Positions 1 to 7,800 of a stretch of DNA of 12,333 nt are shown piece by piece (the first letter of the stretch is position 1; every line of letters begins with the position of its first letter). The notes beneath the pieces are model-generated. The model worked only from the letters and a program-made list of their open reading frames with translations, was not told the origin of the DNA and searched no databases. Where the stretch lies: assembly GCA_030747475.1 (NCBI GenBank), contig JASLKO010000028.1:1-12333 (forward strand), in the 5' to 3' direction. The DNA is from Candidatus Thalassarchaeaceae archaeon. GTDB taxonomy: Archaea > Thermoplasmatota > Poseidoniia > Poseidoniales > Thalassarchaeaceae. The position numbers and the translations under genes are program-made.

Positions 1-33
1 AATTTTGATGTGTTGCACCCTAGTCGCAGTATC

Positions 34-1245
34 ATGGACGACTGGCGAACCTTCGATGTTGCAAATCCGACAGAGGAACATGCGATGATTCGCGAGATGG
101 TTCGCGATTTCGTGAAGGAAGAGGTTGAGCCCCAAGCATTAGAGCATGATCGAGATGAAAAATTCAACTTGGAATTATTTCGAAAACTCGGCGATTTCGG
201 CCTTTTGGGCATCACTGTTGACGAGGAATTTGGTGGAGCCAATATGGATGCCACTGCTGTTGCAATCGTAAATGAGGAACTTTCCTACTCCGATCCAGGA
301 TTCTGTCTTGCATACTTGGCGCATTCACAATTGACTGTCAACAATCTGGCGTTTAATGGATCAGACGATCAAAAGCAGAGATATTTACCGGGCCTTTGCT
401 CTGGTGAATTGGTTGGGTGTATGGCAATGTCTGAACCCGATTATGGCACTGATGTTCTGGGTATGGCCACTAATGCCACGCTTCAGGAAGATGGAAATTG
501 GTGCATAAATGGCCGAAAAATGTGGATAACAAATGGAGTCATCGATGAGGATGGAACCCCCGCTGACATCGTTTGGTTGTACGCACGTACAGGCACCACT
601 GAAAAGGGTCGTCCAGAAATTTCAACATTCATTGTCGAAAATGGTATGCCGGGATACAAATCTGGTCAGAAAATCATAGACAAATTGGGGATGAGGGCCT
701 CGAATACATCTGAACTTGTGTTTGAAGATTGCATTGTCCCTCCTGAAAATTTGGTTGGCGAACCAGGAAGTTCAATCCATCACATGATGCGAAATCTTGA
801 GATTGAACGTGTCGCTCTTGCGGCTCAAGCAATAGGGATTTCAAGGCGCTGCCTTGCGGACATGTCGCGATATGCTGGTGAACGTGAGGCATTTGGAAAA
901 CCCATTCAGCAATTTGGACAAATGCAACGTCATATTGGGGAATCTTGGGCAGAATATCGTGCAATGCGCGCGTATGTGTATGAAACCTGCCGGGTCATGG
1001 ATTTAGATTCAGGTGGTCAGCGGCTTGACTCAGATGGTGTCAAATTGTTTGCGACCACTGCTGCAAAGAATATTGCCGATCGCGCAATTCAGGTGATGGG
1101 TGGATACGGATACGTTGGTGAATATGTCGTAGAGCGACTTTGGAGAGATGCAAAGTTGTTGGAAATTGGTGGGGGCACTCTTGAAAGCCATCAGAAAAAC
1201 ATCACACGTGATTTGGCAAAGAACCCTGATCCGATTGAGGATTGA
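34..1245 (+). CDS. Acyl-CoA dehydrogenase, isovaleryl-CoA/long-chain type
   Basis: This is a 403-residue FAD-dependent acyl-CoA dehydrogenase. The family introduces an alpha,beta double bond into an acyl-CoA and passes electrons to electron-transfer flavoprotein in the cytoplasm. Seen in the sequence: the flavin-loop motif MSEPDYGTDV (130-141), WITNG (164-168), REAFGKPI (from 284) and MGGYGYVGEY (355-364), all in family order and at normal family length. The usual C-terminal catalytic Glu of medium-chain enzymes is replaced by Gly (EIGGGT, 377-382), while a Glu sits in LEIER (E258). This is the arrangement known for isovaleryl-CoA and long-chain dehydrogenases, so leucine degradation or branched/long acyl chains are the best guesses for substrate. 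The ATG at 34 is preferred because MDDW starts just before the first conserved helix. A GTG at 10 is also in frame, and the frame is open to the window edge, so a longer N-terminus cannot be excluded. No clear Shine-Dalgarno sequence precedes the ATG. Confidence 0.93.
   Translation: MDDWRTFDVANPTEEHAMIREMVRDFVKEEVEPQALEHDRDEKFNLELFRKLGDFGLLGITVDEEFGGANMDATAVAIVNEELSYSDPGFCLAYLAHSQLTVNNLAFNGSDDQKQRYLPGLCSGELVGCMAMSEPDYGTDVLGMATNATLQEDGNWCINGRKMWITNGVIDEDGTPADIVWLYARTGTTEKGRPEISTFIVENGMPGYKSGQKIIDKLGMRASNTSELVFEDCIVPPENLVGEPGSSIHHMMRNLEIERVALAAQAIGISRRCLADMSRYAGEREAFGKPIQQFGQMQRHIGESWAEYRAMRAYVYETCRVMDLDSGGQRLDSDGVKLFATTAAKNIADRAIQVMGGYGYVGEYVVERLWRDAKLLEIGGGTLESHQKNITRDLAKNPDPIED
1237..1240 (+). 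promoter_or_regulatory. Shine-Dalgarno GAGG for the HD-domain gene
   Basis: GAGG lies inside the last codons of the acyl-CoA dehydrogenase gene, 7 bases before the ATG at 1248. It decides the start at 1248 over the in-frame TTG at 1242, and it implies that the two genes are read from one message with coupled translation. Confidence 0.55.
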
Positions 1246-1247
1246 TC

Positions 1248-1697
1248 ATGGAATCAAAGGAAGCGCTGATTGAGGCGCTAGGCCTCAAGCAAGTAGTTCG
1301 TGCTGGCTGGGTTCGAGCAGGTGTAAAGCAGCCAGAATCTGTCGCGGCTCATTCGTGGGGCATGGCCATGCTAGCCACCCAATTGTGCCCAGAACATCTG
1401 AACTTACAACGAGTTCTAGAATTATGTATTCTCCATGATGTTGCAGAAGTCATCGTCGGTGACATCACACCACATGATGGCATCGCTCCCGCTGAAAAAC
1501 ATCGATTGGAATTAGAGGCTATACAGAAAATGGGCATTGTTGCCGAAGATATCTTTGCCGAATATGAACAGCAGGAAACTGAAGAATCAAAATTTGTTCG
1601 CTACCTCGATAAGTTGGATATGGCCCTACAAGCTGAAATTTATGAAGGGCAAGGACTTGACTTGAGCGAATTCAAGAAGGCGCTTGAAAAGTGGTAG
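1248..1697 (+). CDS. HD-domain 5'-nucleotidase, HDDC2/YfbR-like
   Basis: This 149-residue protein belongs to the HD phosphohydrolase superfamily and most resembles HDDC2/YfbR, which are metal-dependent 5'-deoxynucleotidases acting on nucleoside monophosphates in the cytoplasm. Seen in the sequence: GWVRAGVKQPESVAAHSW (20-37) with the first metal histidine H35; the HD pair in ILHDVAEVIVGDITPHDG (61-78), giving H63 and D64 with E67 and D72 in the usual catalytic places; and the closing metal aspartate in YLDKLDMALQ (D121). The GDITP and KHR segments are typical of HDDC2. The length is slightly short for the family but nothing essential is missing. The gene starts 2 bases after the acyl-CoA dehydrogenase stop. 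Its TAG stop overlaps the acceptor stem of the opposite-strand tRNA-Gln, and its final Trp codon is antisense to the encoded CCA. The substrate is inferred from family only. Confidence 0.88.
   Translation: MESKEALIEALGLKQVVRAGWVRAGVKQPESVAAHSWGMAMLATQLCPEHLNLQRVLELCILHDVAEVIVGDITPHDGIAPAEKHRLELEAIQKMGIVAEDIFAEYEQQETEESKFVRYLDKLDMALQAEIYEGQGLDLSEFKKALEKW
1687..1690 (-). terminator. Possible U-tract terminator of tRNA-Gln
   Basis: Read on the minus strand, four T residues follow one base after the encoded CCA. Short T tracts are the usual archaeal termination signal. The tract lies within codons of the last residues of the HD-domain protein. It is short, so this is only a candidate. Confidence 0.3.
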
Positions 1698-1767
1698 TCC
1701 CGGGAGGATTCGAACCTCCGTCCCCTGGACCAAAACCAGAGATGATGGACCGCTACACAACGGGACT
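1692..1767 (-). tRNA. tRNA-Gln (anticodon UUG), CCA encoded
   Basis: Reading the minus strand gives a complete 76-base tRNA. The 7-bp acceptor stem is AGTCCCG with CGGGACT (1761-1767 with 1696-1702). A short D arm carries GG in its loop. The anticodon arm TCTGG-TTTTGGT-CCAGG puts TTG at positions 34-36, which decodes the Gln codon CAA. The variable loop has 4 bases. The T arm is GGAGG-TTCGAAT-CCTCC. Discriminator A (1695) is followed by an encoded CCA (1694-1692). There is no intron. The first pair is A1-U72, the form I know from archaeal tRNA-Gln. The D stem is weak, with three pairs including a G-U. The 3' end collides with the end of the HD-domain gene. Confidence 0.96.
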
Positions 1768-1785
1768 CCGACCCCTCGGGTGTGG

Positions 1786-1800
1786 CTTTGATTATTGAAC
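1786..1800. promoter_or_regulatory. AT-rich patch, possible shared TATA element
   Basis: This is the only AT-rich stretch in the 90 bp between the tRNA-Gln 5' end and the subtilase start. On the minus strand, TTCAATAATC is centred about 28 bases upstream of the tRNA 5' end, the right place for an archaeal TATA box. On the plus strand, TTTGATTATTGAAC could direct a start near 1820, giving the subtilase a leader of roughly 40 bases. The match to a consensus is weak, and bidirectional use is an inference. Confidence 0.35.
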
Positions 1801-1847
1801 GGTCCGACTGCGCAAGGACGCGAAAGGTCAAGCAACAGCGCCCCCCC

Positions 1848-1868
1848 TCGCGGCGCTATGCGCCGCGG
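1848..1868 (+). promoter_or_regulatory. GC-only hairpin enclosing the subtilase start codon
   Basis: Bases 1849-1856 pair perfectly with 1860-1867 (CGCGGCGC with GCGCCGCG), eight G-C pairs around a three-base loop TAT, with an additional T-G pair outside. The A and U of the AUG at 1858-1860 sit in the loop and the G is the first base of the 3' arm. A run of seven C residues (1841-1847) lies just upstream, and no Shine-Dalgarno sequence is present. In RNA this structure should hide the start codon. The pairing is directly seen; a regulatory role is inferred. Confidence 0.5.
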
Positions 1869-4800
1869 AAGCCTATCGATCGGATTGGTCACCATCCTCA
1901 TTTTAAGCAGTTTTTCGGCGTTTTTGGCTGTTTCCACCCCTGTGGAGAGCACGATTGAATCAAGACATCACGAATCGCCTCAAGTACAAATCCCCGAAAC
2001 CACATCATTTTCTCCGTCACTTGATTTTTGGACTCAGCAGGAACTCGCTGAACCGATGGTCCTCACTCGGAATTTATACGCACTTCACCAATGGCAAATT
2101 GCCAATGATTTGTTGCCTAAGCAAGCCCCCGGAAACTTTCAATCTGTGACTCCCTCAACAGATGTCCTCGAGCACAGGCGTGTCCAGATGCCGGGACAAC
2201 TCGTTGCAAAACTGGCGGGTGTCGACGGTGTCTTTGCAGTCTACGATGATAGTACAGGGCCAGAGCCAGTCGGTGCCCTTCCAGGAGAACCAACTACGGT
2301 AAAAAGTGGAGAAATTCATGGGGCGACCGATGCATGGGAACGGGGTTACAATGGTTCAGGGGTCCGGGTTGCAGTGGCAGATTCCGGAATCGATTTTGCG
2401 CATCCAGATCTCAATGGTACTCAGGCCGTTCTAGATGATTCTTCATCACCTTATGACGGATGGGGGATTATGCATGACCCAATTTCTCTTGTACGTTGGC
2501 AACGAGATGGGCAAGCATATCCAGATGCCGGGAATTCATGGTGGGTGGACACGTCTGCGATTGACAGTGATACAAACAACGATTCAATGCTCGATACGGA
2601 AGGTTGGGATATCTCTGGAGTGCCTCAGTCTATCTCAGGAATCTACCATTATGGGTTGCATTCCGATTCAAAATTAATCCAACGAGCTGGCGGTGATGTC
2701 AACATTTTGGTTGTGGATTCAACGACATTCGGTGTATATGACACCATTTACATCGACATTGATCGCGATGACCAATTTGGTGATGAAACTCCGGTAAACA
2801 AATCGAATCCAACCTATGGTCGAGATACAAATGCCGATGGTCTTTGGGACCAAAGCGCAGGTCTGCTGTGGTGGATTTCAGATGGGATTCATGGTGTACC
2901 ATATGGAGATGTTTATGCCGCTCGAAATGGTTACCAGAACCGCATTGCAGATGCAGGTTCTCTGATTTTACTCATGCTAAATGATGCATCTGAAGCCGGC
3001 GGCAATCACGGAACGTTATGCGCATCCGCAGTATCAGCCCAAGGCGTCGTGAGTAACGGTGCAGTACTGGGCATGGCTCCGGGAGCCGAATTAATTGCAG
3101 TCTCCAATCTTTATGCGGGTGGATCTTGGCTAGATTCATTCAGATTCATATCTGAAGGATATGATGGCAACGCTACAACATCGCATGATCAAGGTCAAAT
3201 TGGCTCATTCTCATTTGGAAATTCAGGTGCCCATGATGATGGTGCTGATTATTGGTCGTTGTATCTAGATTGGTTAACACGAGTGCACTCACCTGAAACC
3301 ACTTACTTTGTTGCAGTCGGCAATGGAGGGCATGGGTATGGGACCACTGCCTCACCGGGTGGTGCACATGGTGTCATATCAGTTGGTGCTTTTTCTTCTA
3401 AGGGCACGACATGGGGTGAATCAGCCTCTTGGTCGAATCGAGGTCCGAATTCTGTGAGTCGTTTAGATCCAGACATTGTCGCCGTCGGATGGTCTGCAAC
3501 CGGGGATCGAACCCTAAACGAAGTCACCAATGCGAACAATGCCCACACAACTTGGGGTGGAACATCATTGGCGACACCCGTTGCTGCTGGATTGGCAGCG
3601 GTGATATACCAGGCGTGGATGAATCAAACTGGATTTTGGCCTGATTCACAAATATTCCGCGATTTGGTCATGTCCACATCTGATGACAGAGGCTATGATC
3701 CACTTGTCCAAGGTGCGGGTTGGATGAATGCCAGCCGCGCTGTCGCATCGATTGATGGTGACGATGGTTCACTATTGGTCAGTCCTGCAGCCTGGATGAC
3801 TGGCCAAAATGAGGGTGCTCATCGTGATGGGAATCTCAATTATATTCTGCCCGGTCAAAATCAGACGATGCAATTGACACTCTCGAATACTGGTGATGCT
3901 CCAATGGACGTCAATCTCACACCTTCCGAACTCGTGCCATTGGTGGGATATCACATGAACTGGAACAGCACAGATGTAGGGAACAATACGACTTGGGATG
4001 GCCATCAAACTCGTCCCGATTGGGCCTTCCCACTCCACATTGTGGGCGATGCAAATCTTTCCTTACCTGCATCCACTACTCTCGTGCGTGCCCGTGCGGT
4101 CATGGAGGGCGAGGGCTTTGATGGCAATCAAAATCTTCAATCAGAAAATCGATTGCATCTTCGTATATATCGATGGACAGATACAGATGGAGATGGAAAT
4201 TGGTCGACTGATTCAAACAATGATAGTTATGTGGATGATGGCGAATGGACAGAATCTAGTGAATTGGAAATGATTACTGAGCATGTGTATGAATCCGGTC
4301 AAGTTGAAGCTCGTGTCGGCAACCCCCATGATTGGGAAGGCGACGGTCTCATCGTCGCTTTGTGGCGACAATTTGTTCGCGACCCAAATAAGGATCCTCT
4401 ACAGATTCAATTTGATTGGACAGCATTTGGTCCAGCCAATGATTCATGGATTACTGCACCATCAAATCTGACAATCGCAGCTGGGCATGCCGCACAAATC
4501 AATGTCACAATTGATGTACCTGCAACCGCAAGAGGTGGTCTCAAACAACATGGATTGAGAATGCATGCAACGACAAACAATACATCGCGTTCTTGGACCT
4601 GGCCCGTGATTACAAATGTTGGATTTAATGGTCCATTTACAATCACTCCACCTCCTGTCGATGGCAATGTAAGCAATCAGACACTGTATGACGAAACTTG
4701 GCTGCAAGGGGCACAACGTTGGGGCTGGAGAGCCGAATCAGGTGATTGGAAGTTTTTGACTATGGATTGGCCGACATCACTTTCTGGAAATGGTTCAATC

Positions 4801-7800
4801 CTTGTCGATGTGGATTGGCCAGACAATCCTTACACAGATGTCGATGTTCATTGGATGAGTGAAGCAGATCACCCCTTCTATCTTGATGATCCGGCCGCAT
4901 ACGGGCCACGAACCGTCGTGATGGAAACAGGTTCTGTTGGACAACATCAGGGTAGTGGAAAATACGCCCATTATACAAATGGGGGTGGCAGCAGAGAAAT
5001 CATCGTTGCAGACGATACGCCAGGAACCAAACAGATGCTATTGCATTCAGCGATGCATGGGGTGAATACCAATGATAATCCATTGAATATTAGTGTCGGC
5101 TACATTACACCACTCGATGCAGGTTTGACAACCACGCTTTCGGATTGGACACAAATGAATGGTGTGACAACACATCGTATTGGGTCTACCGTTGGATTGG
5201 ATGTGTCAAGCATTACTGCACATGGATTCACAATTCCACAGTATTTGTCCAGTGAAACCGTTTACCAGGATGACCCTGGTGATGTGACATCTTCATCCTA
5301 TATTCGAGAATTCACTGCAAGTTCGAATCAGTTGATTGAATTGGAAATCGGATGTCATCAATCTGGCATTGATCTTGATATGTATCTCTACCGTGACACA
5401 AATAACAACGGTGTTCTGGATTGGGGCAATGAACAAGTTGGCAGCTCTGGCAATTTCAATTGTGATGAGTCCATCACACATGGTGGGGGCCAATCTGGGA
5501 CATACTGGGCTGTTGTTCACGGCTATGATTTACGGGCTTCAAACACCACATTCTGGCTAAGATGGTCCGAAATTGGAGGCAATGACCTCTCGATTGCCAA
5601 TTATCAATCCCTGAATGAAACACAAATTACCAGTCATTATTCTAATGGTTCTAGCGCATTGGGTGGTTTGGTTCCGCAGAGTGTTTTGGAATTGGACCTA
5701 TCTTGGAACCGTCCGGAGAGTGCTGGAAATTGGGGAGGTTTTGTCGACCTTACATTGGCCAGTGGCGGACTCATTCGATTGCCCTATTCATTCGTTCTAA
5801 TCGACCCCGCACCCGAGGCATCCTTTTCACTCCCGAACGGAACACGAACAAACGAATCGATTCCAATCTCAATGTACGCTCACGATCGAGGGACAGGATT
5901 CAACATTAGTGGCTTAACTTTCGATGCTGATGCATCTTGGTTAAATCCAATTCACGGAGCCAATGTCAGTGGGAACTTACCAAAGGACATTGGTCTTGAA
6001 GCAGTGACCATCGACGGTGAAAATCAGAACAATTTAACCACAATTTGGCATCACTGGAATGAAAATAGGATCTATTCTGATGGCGACCATTATTCCACGC
6101 AAAACGGATTATTGTCACTCGAGGCAGAAACAGCCATGAGAATCATACCTGGTGAAAGTCCAATATGGGACATTTCCAATGTTGACCAGAATTATTCGGG
6201 AACAGGATATATGTCTACAGTGGATGATGGTTTTGATTCAGGCAATTTGACCACAGGCTCCCGAATGTCTTGGGAAATTGAATTCGATACTGTTGGAACC
6301 TACTGGGTTTGGGTTAGAATGCAGCAACATGATGCCCAAGGAAGTGGTCTTCATCTAGGGATGAATGGTCAAATAACCCCGAGTTCAAGCGAGGGATTAT
6401 TCACAAATTCCAGTGGATGGAATTGGATTGGAGGCTCAGAAAACGGGACCCAGATGTCACTGAATGTCACAACCCTTGGCCGCCATACATTCGACATATG
6501 GGTCAAAGAATCTGGCGTGGACATTGACCGTATCGAATTCACCATGAATCAAAATTGGACCCATCATGCGGGTTCGCCAAACAACTACCCCTTGCCATCT
6601 CCGATATGGGAGGATGTGACACTTCGTTCGGCATGGTTGAATTGGAGCCTGCCTAGCGACAATCAATGGCATGATTACGCGGTTGAGGTGTTGGATTTGA
6701 CCAATCGAATCGATCAAGCTCATCTACGAATCGAACATGATGATGTTGCCCCGATTATCGCCATTCACAATTGGCGCATGTTCACAAATCAATCTCAAAT
6801 CATGGACATATGGGTCATGACAGATCCCGAGGCCACCGTATGGTTGAATGGTACGCAATTAGATGTTGATTCCGAAGGTCGAGTGAATCTGAATTTATCG
6901 ATGCAACCAACCATTTGGGGCATGCCTCCAATCGATCAACATCAAGGTACTGAAATGTGGGATACATCACACTGGATATGGCATGGAATGAATCATTTCA
7001 ACTTCACAGCCAAAGACCCCGCAGGAAATTGGAATCATGCCAATGCAAGTATGGTGTACGACCCGTGGGCACCATCGAATAGTGGACCCACGGCACAATT
7101 GACTTTCGATTCGCTATTCGTAGCGGAATGGGGTGATGTTTCCGTACCATTTGAGGGGAACAAACCCTACAGTTTCGATGTTGGCCAAATCACCATCGGC
7201 CGAATATTCGATGGGCGAGAAATTTGTCTCACAATCATTTCTTCTTCAGGGTCTGAAATGGAGCGTCAATGTCAGATTGACCATGCCCCGCCATGGTTAG
7301 AAACACCCGGGTCCAACCACCCCGTCATCGAGGAAAACAGTTTCATAATCGATTTTTCAAATTGGGCTGATGATCACTATGAATTGGTATTATCTGTGAC
7401 GGATTGGGCCAACAATACAGGCTTACTGAATTCAAGTATTATTGTCGATAGAACGGCACCATTTATTACAATATTTTCACCCATTAATCATCAGGTTCAG
7501 ACTGATCACCATCTAGAAATTGAGTGGGGTGTCAATGAATTGAGTTACCAATGGGTCGAGGTGAATGGAGAAACAGTTTGGACATCTGGTGGGTATTGGA
7601 ATGGTAGCCAAAGTGGTGTATTCGAACTCAATCGCACCGGAAATCACACAGTTTGTATTTTCGCTTGGGATGTTACATGGATAGAGGATGCAGCCCCAAA
7701 TGATGCTGTACACTGTGTCGATACAGAATTGCCAGAAGAAACATATTGGCCAATACTAGATGCTGCATGGAATGATACACACGTCAATTATTCGCGAGTG

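Noticed and set aside
1692..1767. tRNA-Gln as an integration site for a mobile element
   Set aside because: I saw no integrase and no duplicated tRNA 3' segment elsewhere in the window, and the flanking genes look native.
1795..1857. TTG start at 1795 giving a 2351-residue subtilase
   Set aside because: The added 21 residues are polar and charged and would precede a textbook signal peptide that begins with M-R-R at 1858.
1626..1952. Minus-strand open frame covering the tRNA-Gln and intergenic region
   Set aside because: It reads through a complete tRNA and the start of the subtilase gene and has no protein features.
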